A stretch of DNA of 43,038 bases, taken from JANQLU01 sp964434955. Its GTDB lineage: Bacteria > Planctomycetota > Planctomycetia > Pirellulales > Pirellulaceae. Positions 18,600 through 27,254 of this stretch are shown here, piece after piece. Each line of letters opens with the position of its first letter. Position 1 is the first letter of the stretch. The stretch covers positions 1 to 43,038 of the forward strand of contig CAYSXI010000020.1 of NCBI GenBank assembly GCA_964434955.1. Reading direction: 5' to 3'. A program made the position numbers and the translations under genes. A model generated the notes under the pieces. The model did no database searches. It was given only the letters and a program-made list of their open reading frames with translations, and was not told where the DNA came from.

Positions 18600-19601
18600 T
18601 TAACGATCGCCAAGCCGTCTAATTTCATCGATCCGTTTCACACGAATCGTTCGCCTTTTTCCGTCGACATGTCCTTCATGCGAAAACCAATCGGGCTTGA
18701 GATCGGGATGCCCGACCAATTCAAACTCCCACCTGGTGGGTCCTGGCTCATCGTCAGGCCGCTGCCAATCCAGAACAAGCTTCTGGACATCACCATGATC
18801 AAGACTGGCCCAAAGGTCGATTTGCTGAGGCAGCTGTCGACGATGACCGGCTCGCAAATACCCGCGAACGTGTTTGCATTGCACGTCCTTGCCTTCGTTT
18901 CGGATCGTCAGGGTTTCTGCACCCACCAGTTCCAAGTCGTAAGCTTTTGGCATTTTTTCAAGCAACGATTTCAAGTTGAGGTAAGGGGTGTCGACACCTT
19001 TGTCAAACAACCACTTTCCCATTAACTTCGCATCGCCAATCAATACGGGACCACGTTCGGCAACCAACCACCGTTCCGTGGGTGAACCGCCAATCCAAAC
19101 GTAACCCATTCGCGTCCAATTCGGATACCGAAGAACAAAATTGTTTTTGTCGTCCAGATATAGCGTCGAATCGATGTCAAATGTTCCGCCAACCAGGCGG
19201 TTCCGTGTCATCTTGATGGTGTACTTTCGATTGGGCTCCTTTTCCATCGAAACCAAGCAATCGCGAATTGTCGCGTGAGCTTTCCTGCTGGGATCATTGA
19301 CTTGAAGGCTGATAAAAAGTGCGACCAGTACCGCCAGGGCCAGTGCAATGGCCAGACCACGGGCATACCACTTGCGCGACGGTGTTCTTGTGCGGACAGT
19401 CTGCTTGCGATCATCGTTGCCTTGGCCAGCCGGCTCAATCGCGTCCGAAACATCGGTCGCGACCTCCGTTTCGTGTTTCATCGAAGCCATGAAGCTTTGA
19501 ATCCGCTTCTCATCATCCGCAGTCTCACCCTGCATGGCTTCGCGAAGCAACGAATCCAGAAAGCAATGGTCGAGCTGATTTTTCTTTTCCGGTGAGTTCA
19601 T
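18600..19601 (-). CDS. Single-pass membrane protein, anti-sigma-factor-like, with periplasmic LolA-like domain
   Basis: A 333-residue protein. The first ~80 residues are soluble and charged, followed by one membrane span (about 81-100) and a ~230-residue periplasmic part made of beta strands (YTIKMTRNRLVGGTFDIDSTLYLDD... pattern), resembling LolA/DUF2092-type folds. The gene starts 10 bases after the ECF sigma factor stop, the usual place for a cognate anti-sigma factor, but no zinc HxxxCxxC anti-sigma motif is visible. I infer that the cytoplasmic segment holds the sigma factor and the periplasmic part senses a ligand or lipid. Confidence 0.65.
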   Translation of the reverse strand: MNSPEKKNQLDHCFLDSLLREAMQGETADDEKRIQSFMASMKHETEVATDVSDAIEPAGQGNDDRKQTVRTRTPSRKWYARGLAIALALAVLVALFISLQVNDPSRKAHATIRDCLVSMEKEPNRKYTIKMTRNRLVGGTFDIDSTLYLDDKNNFVLRYPNWTRMGYVWIGGSPTERWLVAERGPVLIGDAKLMGKWLFDKGVDTPYLNLKSLLEKMPKAYDLELVGAETLTIRNEGKDVQCKHVRGYLRAGHRRQLPQQIDLWASLDHGDVQKLVLDWQRPDDEPGPTRWEFELVGHPDLKPDWFSHEGHVDGKRRTIRVKRIDEIRRLGDR

Positions 19602-19611
19602 TCTTGAGCCC

Positions 19612-20151
19612 TCAGGATACGGTGCCCTTGTTCACGACGGCGATTTTTCTGTTGACGCATTCAAGCAACTGTGTCTTGGCCCGCTGAAGCCGTTTCTTGA
19701 CGGTCTCCAAGGCGACGTTCAATTGTTGGCTCAATTGAGTTGGCTTACGGTTCTCAAGATACCGAAGCTTGATTGCTTGCCGATAATTTTCAGGAAGCCG
19801 ATTGACGCAATCGCGTAGCGCACCCAGCTTTTCGTCAAACGTGTCACCGGCCAGCTGGTGGACCTGTTCAAAACGCCAACTCAGGTATTCGAGTGACTCC
19901 GAATCATCGACGGCAACTTCGCGCTGCGACTTTCGGTAATGAGCCAGAATTGTGTTGTTGGCAATCCCACGAAGCCAGGGCCCAAAGGGGCGGGTCCGGT
20001 CGTAGGCATCGATGCGCCGCCATGCGACCAGCATCGTCTCCTGCCAAATATCGTCGGCTGCCGAATCATCACGCACCGCGCTTCGAATATAGGCAATCAG
20101 CATCCGCGAGTTTTCGCGAACGAGGATTTCAAAAAGTTCCTTGGCTTTCAC
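19612..20151 (-). CDS. ECF (sigma-70 family) RNA polymerase sigma factor
   Basis: A 179-residue ECF sigma factor. Region 2 is seen as DDIWQETMLVAWRRIDAYD with the following RPFGPWLRGIANN, and region 4 as LPENYRQAIKLRYLE..K.TQLSQQLNVALETVKKRLQRAK with its helix-turn-helix. It begins the operon of anti-sigma-like protein, cytochrome/monooxygenase and redoxin, so it probably controls its own operon in response to a cell-envelope signal. The short regions between 2 and 4 are normal for the group. Confidence 0.93.
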   Translation of the reverse strand: MKAKELFEILVRENSRMLIAYIRSAVRDDSAADDIWQETMLVAWRRIDAYDRTRPFGPWLRGIANNTILAHYRKSQREVAVDDSESLEYLSWRFEQVHQLAGDTFDEKLGALRDCVNRLPENYRQAIKLRYLENRKPTQLSQQLNVALETVKKRLQRAKTQLLECVNRKIAVVNKGTVS

Positions 20152-20468
20152 AACGCTTCTCTAACTTGCAATTCCAATTTGGTTCAATCCAATTCACGCG
20201 TTGGCCGAAATGCCACGGCGGGAAGGTTTGGCAAAAGAGATTGTCGGTCCGGCCCAGATCGAGGACCAATCTTTCGACCGAGGACAAAAATTGCTGGTTT
20301 TCCGCCAAAACCTGGCCCACTCACGGGCCGAGCCCCTCATTTCCATTCCGAAACTCTCCCCTCCGGTCGACCGCAGCAATGATGGGTTCGCGTATTTTGT
20401 GAATTCTTTTTTCGAATTGTAACGCTGAAACGGGATTCGCTTAAAATCGGGATTCGGTTGAACCATTG
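20152..20468. other. Divergent promoter region, sigma factor and PLP enzyme
   Basis: 317 bases between the leftward ECF sigma operon and the rightward PLP-enzyme gene. It must hold both promoters. Several overlapping small frames are shadows without motifs, and I could not identify a convincing ECF or housekeeping promoter by eye. Confidence 0.4.
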
Positions 20469-21758
20469 ATGGATCCAGAAATGACAAATCATTCACGACG
20501 CCAATTCCTGCTGGCAGGGGCTTCGGCTTCCGCGCTTGCCGCCTTTCAAAAACCACGCGATAGTTTTGCTGGTGAATGTCAAATCTTGTCCCGTCGCTTC
20601 GGGACCGAACCGGATTTCGAAAAGCTTGCGGATCAGTATTCGCTTGCCGAAGGCTTGAGCTACCTGAACCATGCTTCGATTGGCACGATGGCCAAACCCG
20701 TGCAGAAGGCAAGGCAAAAATACCTGGAGATCTGCGAAACCAATCCATGGTTCTACATGTGGAGTGGCGCATGGGACCAAGCGAGAGAACAGGTGCGCGA
20801 AAAAGTCAGCCGTCTGTTGAATTGTGACAAATCGGAGGTCGCAATCACCCACAACACAACTGAAATGTTCAACCTGCTGGCAAATGGGACCCCGCTCAAA
20901 CCAAAAGACGAAGTCCTGTTCAGCTCGCTTTGTCATGCGGGAGCCAGCCTTCCCTTTGTTCACCATCAAAAACATCACAAGCAATATCGTGTTCGGCGTT
21001 TCGACTTTCCCGTTGACATGCTTCCCGAACTGAAAGCGGATGACATCGTCAATGCCTATCGGGAAGCGATTCGCCCGGAAACCAGAATGCTTGTGATTCC
21101 ACACATCGACAATACGGTTGGCGTTCGGTATCCGCTCCGTGAAATCGCGAAGATGGCAAAAGCGAAAGGTGTCGAATGGGTTGCGGTCGACGCCGCCCAA
21201 ACCGTTGGAATGCTTCCAGTCGATTTTCAAAATTCCAATGTCGACATGTTGGCGACGAGTCCGCACAAGTGGTTGGGCGCTCCGAAAGGGATTGGAATTG
21301 CGATCCTCAGGAAAGGACTCAACGAAACGATTGCACCGATGTGGACCACTTGGGGGCAAGATCGGTGGAGCGACTCAGCGCGGCGTTACGAAGACTATGG
21401 CACGCGAAACCTGGCCGAGTTGCTGACCCTGGGCGATTCCATCGACTTCCTCAACACAATCAACCTTTCACAACGAGAAGAACGCCTGCGCGAACTATGG
21501 TTGTATACTCGCGAACAGGTTGATCAAGAGAAATCCCTGAGCTGGAAATCACCCAACCAATGGCCTTTAGGTGGGTCCCTTTATTCCATTGGCGTGGATA
21601 AAAAACGTTCGGTCGGCAACCTCGCGAAGTCCTTGTTCAAAGACCACCAAGTCGTTGTTCGACCTTTTACGACGTTGGGCCTCAACCATTTACGGGTTTC
21701 TCCGAACGTATTCACGTCCAAGGCGCAAATCGCGCGATTCATCAGCTTGATTCGGTAA
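20469..21758 (+). CDS. Tat-exported class V aminotransferase / isopenicillin-N-epimerase-like PLP enzyme
   Basis: A 429-residue PLP enzyme with a twin-arginine signal (HSRRQFLLAGASASALAAF, R10-R11). The catalytic part has the class V fold features: THNTTEMFN near residue 127 for phosphate binding, VDAAQTVG with D241, and the PLP lysine K267 in TSPHKWLGAPKG. Relatives are isopenicillin-N epimerase-like, cysteine desulfurase-like or aminotransferase enzymes; the substrate is open. The Tat signal implies export of a folded, PLP-loaded protein. It is convergent with an exported RidA protein three bases away. TTG 20466 is one codon earlier, but ATG is preferred. Confidence 0.87.
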   Translation: MDPEMTNHSRRQFLLAGASASALAAFQKPRDSFAGECQILSRRFGTEPDFEKLADQYSLAEGLSYLNHASIGTMAKPVQKARQKYLEICETNPWFYMWSGAWDQAREQVREKVSRLLNCDKSEVAITHNTTEMFNLLANGTPLKPKDEVLFSSLCHAGASLPFVHHQKHHKQYRVRRFDFPVDMLPELKADDIVNAYREAIRPETRMLVIPHIDNTVGVRYPLREIAKMAKAKGVEWVAVDAAQTVGMLPVDFQNSNVDMLATSPHKWLGAPKGIGIAILRKGLNETIAPMWTTWGQDRWSDSARRYEDYGTRNLAELLTLGDSIDFLNTINLSQREERLRELWLYTREQVDQEKSLSWKSPNQWPLGGSLYSIGVDKKRSVGNLAKSLFKDHQVVVRPFTTLGLNHLRVSPNVFTSKAQIARFISLIR

Positions 21759-21761
21759 CCG

Positions 21762-22352
21762 CTATTTCAATTCAAATATTGCTTCAATTTCGACGATTGC
21801 GCCTTTGGGGAGCGACACCATTCCGACGGCGCTGCGGGCACCGACGCCGTTTTCCTCACCCCACAAGTCTTTGAAAAGCTGACTGCAACCGTTGATGACT
21901 TGGGGTTGCTCCTTAAAATCCGCGGTGCAATTGACCATCCCCGTTGTCTTGACAAGCCGTTTCACTTTATTGAGTGAGCCGACTTCCGCTTTCAGCGAAG
22001 CCAGCATCGCGAGCGCGCTTCGTTGAGCCGCATATTGGGCGTCCTTGATCGCCACATCCTTACCAACCTTCCCTTGCATGATCTTGCCCGCTTTGTTGAT
22101 CGGAATATGCCCCGAAAGGTAAACCATTTTTCCAACCACGACGGCCCGCTTATAAATTCCGACCGGCTTGCTGACTTCAGGAAGCGCGTGGCCCATCGAC
22201 TCCAGCTTCTTGTCGATGTCTTCACTTGCCTGGTCGTTCGTTGAAGGTTGAATCTGGAGCGTGGCTGATCGGATTTGTTGTGCCTGACTGAGATCGGAGC
22301 TGAGAACCAAAAAGCCAACGGTACAAATAACGGCGAATATTGGGTGTTTCAC
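21762..22352 (-). CDS. Exported RidA/YjgF family protein
   Basis: A 196-residue member of the RidA family with an N-terminal signal peptide (VKHPIFAVICTVGFLVLSSDLSQAQQ). The GTG at 22352 is the start: it is preceded by GGGAG, and extending the frame to 22508 adds non-signal residues. The RidA core shows YLSGHIPIN, NKVKRLVKTTGMVNC and the signature GARSAVGMVSLPKGAIVEIEAI with the substrate-binding Arg. RidA proteins hydrolyse reactive enamine/imine by-products of PLP enzymes. Most act in the cytoplasm; this one is exported and faces a Tat-exported PLP enzyme. Confidence 0.88.
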   Translation of the reverse strand: MKHPIFAVICTVGFLVLSSDLSQAQQIRSATLQIQPSTNDQASEDIDKKLESMGHALPEVSKPVGIYKRAVVVGKMVYLSGHIPINKAGKIMQGKVGKDVAIKDAQYAAQRSALAMLASLKAEVGSLNKVKRLVKTTGMVNCTADFKEQPQVINGCSQLFKDLWGEENGVGARSAVGMVSLPKGAIVEIEAIFELK

Positions 22353-22432
22353 AGGGGTCTCCCACGTTTTCGAAAAATGTCTGAAAGGTTCCTGACAGTT
22401 TACAACATTTAACTCTTGTTTTTTTGTTTTGG

Positions 22433-22486
22433 TTTCGCCATCGGGAGCAGACGCGTTGCGGTCTGACCCTGCGCCAGGTGGCGAAA
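22433..22486 (+). promoter_or_regulatory. Structured leader, possible attenuator, before the PEP-CTERM gene
   Basis: TTTCGCCA (22433-22440) and TGGCGAAA (22479-22486) form an 8-bp outer stem, enclosing CAGAC (22448-22452) paired with GTCTG (22461-22465). A T-rich run (TTTTTCTCTTTT) follows at once, and the PEP-CTERM ATG is 40 bases downstream. This resembles a terminator or attenuator in a 5' leader. Confidence 0.4.
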
Positions 22487-22525
22487 TTTTTCTCTTTTCG
22501 CTGGCCAACCGGCAGGGGTTAAAAA

Positions 22526-23311
22526 ATGCATGGAAAAATGGCGCTCAAGGTATGCGCCCACATCGTGGCGGTTGCTTTTCTGCTTGGAAACGTCCAGCAA
22601 GCGACGGCCGATTTGTTGACCGTTCAAAACCATAGTTTCGAAGCCGACTTTGCGGCCGACGGAACGTTCCCGACCTTCACACCAACCGGATGGCAAACCT
22701 ACGATCCGTTCGGTTTGCTTCCTCTGTCCGGAAATGCGGTCGGCGTTCTGAATCCCAATGGAACCACTTTTTTCCCGGGTGGTGCACCCGATGGCGACAA
22801 CGTCGCGCTGATTTTTCTTGAGGACAGTTACGATCAGGGGCCCGTGGGATTAACGCAAGTTCTGACCGATACACTACAAGCCAACACGCATTACTCGCTC
22901 GAAGTCGAAGTCGGGAATATTGCCTCGGGAACCGGGCTGCCTCCTTTCGACACATTTGGTTTCTACGATTTAGATGGCTTCCCGGGATACCAGGTTCAAC
23001 TGCTGGCGGGGGGAGTCGTGTTAGCCGAAGACAACAACAGCCTTTTCGGCTCGATCGCGGAAGGGACGTTTGAATCGACGACGGTTGAGTTCACGACCGG
23101 TTCGACTCATGCCCAGCTTGGGCAAGCACTTGAGATTCGACTGATCAACCGGAATGAAACGGATACGGCGGAAGACCCGGGCATTGAAGTCGACTTTGAC
23201 AATGTTCGACTTAACGCAACGGCCGTCCCGGAGCCGGGGACCTTTGCCTCGGTCGTCGTGCTGGTTCTCGGACTGACCTATTGCTCGATTCGAGCACGAA
23301 GGAAGTGCTAG
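22526..23311 (+). CDS. PEP-CTERM exported protein, DUF642/HAF-like
   Basis: A 261-residue exported protein. A signal peptide (1-29, ending QQATADL) is followed by an N-terminal NHSFEADF and a beta-sandwich region with HYSLEVEVGN and VDFDNVRL, like DUF642-type carbohydrate-associated domains. The C-terminus is a PEP-CTERM sorting tag: AVPEPGTFASVV, a hydrophobic helix and the basic tail SIRARRKC. Such proteins are cut by exosortase and released to the envelope or matrix, fitting the nearby polysaccharide locus. ATG 22526 has a CAGGGG ribosome site. No exosortase gene is in the window. Confidence 0.88.
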   Translation: MHGKMALKVCAHIVAVAFLLGNVQQATADLLTVQNHSFEADFAADGTFPTFTPTGWQTYDPFGLLPLSGNAVGVLNPNGTTFFPGGAPDGDNVALIFLEDSYDQGPVGLTQVLTDTLQANTHYSLEVEVGNIASGTGLPPFDTFGFYDLDGFPGYQVQLLAGGVVLAEDNNSLFGSIAEGTFESTTVEFTTGSTHAQLGQALEIRLINRNETDTAEDPGIEVDFDNVRLNATAVPEPGTFASVVVLVLGLTYCSIRARRKC

Positions 23312-23432
23312 GTCGTTTCTTGCAAAACCGGGTGAATAGGATTCGGGATAGGTTGGCTCTCAATCCCGACCTATCCATCCTTTCCTTTGCACCCCCACGG
23401 TGTAGGTCGTACGAAGGGGTCGGGGCGGATTG

Positions 23433-23460
23433 AACCACTCGCTAGCGCTTCGTGCTCGTA
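23433..23460 (+). repeat. REP-like inverted repeat, left copy
   Basis: Its reverse complement matches 23584-23611 with two mismatches in 28 bases. The common core in the right-hand orientation is AGCACGAAGCGC.AGCGAGTGG. The two copies point at each other across a 123-base spacer. Confidence 0.7.
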
Positions 23461-23583
23461 TGGGGTTTGGATTCGAGCCGTTTGATTTGGCGGGTTTAGG
23501 TTCCGTCGCGGGATTACGAACGTCCCACGAAGATCATTGAAACATTCAACACACCGGGCGTTTATTTATGCGCTTTCGGGATA

Positions 23584-23611
23584 TACCAGCACGAAGCGCA
23601 AGCGAGTGGTT
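23584..23611 (-). repeat. REP-like inverted repeat, right copy
   Basis: Partner of 23433-23460, two mismatches over 28 bases. I see no third copy in this window. Confidence 0.7.
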
Positions 23612-23773
23612 TGCCCGAGACAAACACAATTCAATCCATTAAAAATGTCGCCTCACCGCTCCCTCGATCACGAAACTTCGGAGCGCCACCGCCGGTGGGT
23701 GCGGCTCGTTTGATTTGGCGGGGCGGTGAAACGGGAGTAGGTCGTACCCGCTTTTGCCTGTGCAAGTCTATAA

Positions 23774-26617
23774 TTGCTCGTCATCGCACCCCGGAATGCA
23801 TTGCGAGCAATTGATTTGTCATTTCCCAAAATCAAATTCAACGGAACGCTACGCCCCTCGCAAGAAGATGTCGTATCGATCGCGAATGCGCAACTTCAAA
23901 GTGGCGAACGCCGACTGCATATTGTTGCTCCACCTGGATCCGGCAAAACCGTTTTGGGGCTTTTCCTTTGGGCCGAAGTCGTGCGTCGTCCCTGTCTTGT
24001 ACTTTCGCCGAACTCTGCGATTCAGTCGCAATGGGCGGCTCGAACCGACCTGTTTGAGATTCACGATGACAGAAACATTGTTTCAACGGACAACGAAACG
24101 CCTGGACTCCTGACTTCGCTGACCTATCAATCGGTAACCATGCCGGCACGGAACAACCAATCGATTGAATCCCAGGCGCAACAATTGTGGAGCGACACGC
24201 TCGTCGAGGATCAACAGGCAGCAAGCGAGTCCGAGGCAGGATTGTGGATCGAAGACCTCAGGACAAACAACTTCGAGTACTATTCGCAGCGCCTCGCCAG
24301 TTACGAGAAGAAGATTCGTGACGAGATCTCCAGGCAGGGCGAATCGCTTTCGACCTTGCATGCTTCGTCGATTGCGACGCTGGAACGATTGGCGGAGAAA
24401 GACGTAGGGCTACTGATCCTGGACGAATGCCATCACCTGCTTGGGCATTGGGGACGGGTTCTATCCGACGCGACCAAGTTGCTTGATAACCCGATCATTG
24501 TCGGTTTGACGGCCACCCCTCCTGATCGCGGTGGCAAAGACCCACGCGACCTGGAGCGCTACGACCGTTTTTTTGGCGGAATCGATTTCGAAGTCCCGGT
24601 CCCGGCCGTTGTCAAAGATGGTTTCCTTGCTCCCTATCAGGATCTTGTTTACTTTGTCCGACCCTCGAATGACGAGCTGCAGTTTGTCGCTTCCGCCGAT
24701 GAAAGGCTGGAAGAGCTGGTTGCACAGCTTTGTCAGCCGATTTCCAATGATGCAACCGCTGAAAAAGAGGGCGAAGGTGATCAAGTTTTGAATTTGATCG
24801 AATGGACCTTTGAGACTTTAAAGGAAATGCAGCTGCCGACTTTTCAAGCCAAGAGTTGGTCGCAGTTTTCACGTCGCGATCCCGGCTTCTCGCTGGCTGG
24901 AAGACAGTTTTTGCTCAGCCGAAACCGCGAGTTGCCTGACGCGATTCCTCGGCCGAGCATTCTCGAGCTTCCCGAACAGGTCCCGGAGATCGAGTATTTG
25001 ATTCCCGTGCTGGACAGATACGTACGGCACTATTTGAGGCGTTCTGAACATCCCGATTTGCGCGAACTGGCCCAGGATGTCATTGCCAACCTCCGCTTGC
25101 TTGGAGTTCAGATAACAGAAACCGGCTCCCAAGCCTGTGCGTCCCCGGTGAGTCGCGTACTGGCTTACTCTCAAAGCAAGGCTCAAGCGATTGTTGAGAT
25201 CCTTTTGAAGGAGATGGAGGTACTGGGCGATTCCATTCGCAGCGTTGTCATCACAGATTTTGAAAAGACGTCTGCGGTCACTGCGGAAATTGAACATTTG
25301 ATGGATGATGAAACGGGCGGTGCCATCGCTGCCTTCAAGTCCATTTTGCAAAATCCCAGCACCGATCAACTTGATCCGATCCTGCTGACAGGATCAACCA
25401 TATTGATCGACGATGAGATCGAAGAGAGGTTTTTGGTCGAATCAAATCAATGGTTGAAGGAAAGGAAGCTGCAAGTTGAATTGAAGGCGTCCACGATCGA
25501 TAACTTTCGCTTGATTCGAGGCAGCGGACGAGATTGGGCTCCGCGTGTATTTGTTCAGATGATCACCGAACTTTTCCAACGAGGGCTGACCAAGTGTCTC
25601 GTCGGAACGCGAGGTTTGCTCGGCGAAGGCTGGGATGCGGACAAGATCAATGTTTTGATTGACCTGACGACGGTGACCACCAGTATGAGCATCAACCAGC
25701 TGCGTGGTCGCTCAATCCGACTTGATGCGGAGCGGCCCGAAAAACTGTCAAACAATTGGGATGTCGTTTGCATTGCCCCCGAGTTCAACAAGGGATTTGA
25801 CGACTATCATCGATTCATCGACAAACACAAAAGCCTGTATGGCGTTACCGATGATGCAACGGTCGAGAAGGGAGTTGGCCACGTCCACCCTGCCCTCACG
25901 GAGATTCGTCCGGAAGGCCTGGAAAGCTCGGTCAGCGTCTTCAACTCCGAGATGCTCGCCCGCGCGGCAAAACGCGATCAGGTTCGCGAGTTTTGGAAGA
26001 TCGGTCAGCCCTTCCAGTCGCTTCCGATTCACACGGTCGAAGCCAAGCTTGAAAACGAAGGATTGGAATTCTCATTTCCACCTTTTGCCGGAGCCCAATC
26101 GCCGTGGAGCGATCAGAGCTTGACCCAGGCAATTTCCGAATCGGTTTTGGCCACCTTTGTTGAACTGGGATGGATGAAATCCGGCTTGACGCCTGACTGC
26201 CACACGATCGCAGGAGGTTACGTGCGTGTTTTTCTTGAATCAGCTGACGAGGAGCAAACACAGCGATTTAGCCAGGCACTTTGCGAGGTGCTCGGCCCAC
26301 TTGATCGGCCACGTTATGTGATCGAAAGAATCGTCGAATTTCGAACCGATACGCTTTTGTCGAAGATCTTACCTAGCATCTTTGGTCGGTATTTTGTCAG
26401 GAAACATCGGGAACTTGCGATGCTCCACGCGGTTCCCAGTGAGTTTGCCAAGAACAAGAAAAACGTTGAGATATTCCAGACTCACTGGAATCGATTGGTA
26501 AGTCCCGGCGAAGCTTTCTTCGCGTTTCGAGGCGAAGGGAAAAAGCGATTGGAGGACGCAAAAAACGCCGGGCAATCCCAGACCCGGCGAATTCACGAGA
26601 AGCAGGTTTTCATTTGA
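23774..26617 (+). CDS. Large orphan SF2 helicase (DEAD/DEAH family)
   Basis: A ~947-residue superfamily 2 helicase. Motif I is APPGSGKT (residues 52-59), motif II DECHH (217-221), motif III GLTATPP (244-250), and the second RecA lobe has GTRGLLGEGWDADKIN and NQLRGRSIRLD at about 608-650. About 350 residues lie between the lobes and ~260 follow, both unrecognised. The proteins of this kind include phage-defence and DNA-repair helicases; no partner nuclease or methylase is next to it. The start is uncertain: TTG 23774 opens the frame, but TTG 23801 and 23816 are alternatives, and a TATAAT overlaps 23774. It sits between PEP-CTERM genes, after a repeat-rich spacer. Confidence 0.85.
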   Translation: MLVIAPRNALRAIDLSFPKIKFNGTLRPSQEDVVSIANAQLQSGERRLHIVAPPGSGKTVLGLFLWAEVVRRPCLVLSPNSAIQSQWAARTDLFEIHDDRNIVSTDNETPGLLTSLTYQSVTMPARNNQSIESQAQQLWSDTLVEDQQAASESEAGLWIEDLRTNNFEYYSQRLASYEKKIRDEISRQGESLSTLHASSIATLERLAEKDVGLLILDECHHLLGHWGRVLSDATKLLDNPIIVGLTATPPDRGGKDPRDLERYDRFFGGIDFEVPVPAVVKDGFLAPYQDLVYFVRPSNDELQFVASADERLEELVAQLCQPISNDATAEKEGEGDQVLNLIEWTFETLKEMQLPTFQAKSWSQFSRRDPGFSLAGRQFLLSRNRELPDAIPRPSILELPEQVPEIEYLIPVLDRYVRHYLRRSEHPDLRELAQDVIANLRLLGVQITETGSQACASPVSRVLAYSQSKAQAIVEILLKEMEVLGDSIRSVVITDFEKTSAVTAEIEHLMDDETGGAIAAFKSILQNPSTDQLDPILLTGSTILIDDEIEERFLVESNQWLKERKLQVELKASTIDNFRLIRGSGRDWAPRVFVQMITELFQRGLTKCLVGTRGLLGEGWDADKINVLIDLTTVTTSMSINQLRGRSIRLDAERPEKLSNNWDVVCIAPEFNKGFDDYHRFIDKHKSLYGVTDDATVEKGVGHVHPALTEIRPEGLESSVSVFNSEMLARAAKRDQVREFWKIGQPFQSLPIHTVEAKLENEGLEFSFPPFAGAQSPWSDQSLTQAISESVLATFVELGWMKSGLTPDCHTIAGGYVRVFLESADEEQTQRFSQALCEVLGPLDRPRYVIERIVEFRTDTLLSKILPSIFGRYFVRKHRELAMLHAVPSEFAKNKKNVEIFQTHWNRLVSPGEAFFAFRGEGKKRLEDAKNAGQSQTRRIHEKQVFI
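26560..26589 (-). terminator. Minus-strand terminator inside the helicase 3' coding end
   Basis: CGCCGGG (26566-26572) and CCCGGCG (26583-26589) form a perfect 7-bp stem; on the minus strand six T follow. It serves the leftward PEP-CTERM gene ending at 26676, yet lies inside the last codons of the convergent helicase gene. Confidence 0.8.
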
Positions 26618-26675
26618 ACCTGCCCTCATTTGTCGACCATTCAACCAAGTCGAGCTTGGACCGATGGCCCCGGTT

Positions 26676-27254
26676 TCATGAACTTCTTCGCTTGCGACGA
26701 ATACCGATCCAAGCCAGTCCCGCGATTCCGATAATGGAGAAACTGGATGGTTCAGGAACCACTTGAAGCGTTGCGATTTGCCAAGGGTCCGTATTGCTCA
26801 TGCTCGGAAAGGGAGTCGACCAGGCTCCGGTCGCTTCGTAAAGATCGTTTGTGGCGCCGAAATCATCTTCGCGATACCAGACGACGCGCCCCGTTCCACT
26901 GCCAATGATCAACGAATAAATATCGCTGCTCATCACGTTGGGTGCGGCTAACGTGATTTCCGTCGCCGAGATCGAAACGTCGCCGTTGACGATCGTGTAA
27001 GACGACTGATCGGTGCTGCTTGCCGACGTCGCGTTCGGGCCCGTCATTGTAAATGACCAACCAAGAATCTCATTTGCGAGCAGACTGCCGTCGTTGGGAG
27101 CCGTGTCGGTCGTTCGAATGGTTCCGAACAGCGTGTGACCGCTTTGGTCGGACAGGTGGTTCGAAAAAGTGTAGATCAAATCGGCGCGGGAGCTTCCGCT
27201 GGCAACCAACGTTACGGCAAGCACGAGCGTCGTCATTAAAATTTGGAGTCTCAT
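26676..27254 (-). CDS. PEP-CTERM exported protein
   Basis: A 192-residue protein with a signal peptide ending near SSRADLIYTF and a C-terminal sorting tag VVPEPSSFSIIGIAG, hydrophobic helix, then RRKRRSS. The mature domain, a short beta-rich stretch with repeated Asp/Ser/Thr, is unrecognised. ATG 27254 is used; a TTG three codons upstream is possible. A terminator lies at 26560-26589. Confidence 0.85.
   Translation of the reverse strand: MRLQILMTTLVLAVTLVASGSSRADLIYTFSNHLSDQSGHTLFGTIRTTDTAPNDGSLLANEILGWSFTMTGPNATSASSTDQSSYTIVNGDVSISATEITLAAPNVMSSDIYSLIIGSGTGRVVWYREDDFGATNDLYEATGAWSTPFPSMSNTDPWQIATLQVVPEPSSFSIIGIAGLAWIGIRRKRRSS

Larger units (their letters stand above)
23312..23773. other. 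Repeat-rich intergenic spacer before the helicase
   Basis: About 460 bases without a supported gene. It holds a 28-bp inverted repeat pair and two direct repeats: CGTTTGATTTGGCGGG (23479-23494 and 23707-23722) and GTAGGTCGTAC (23402-23412 and 23738-23748). The helicase gene starts at its right end behind a TATAAT at 23769. Confidence 0.6.
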
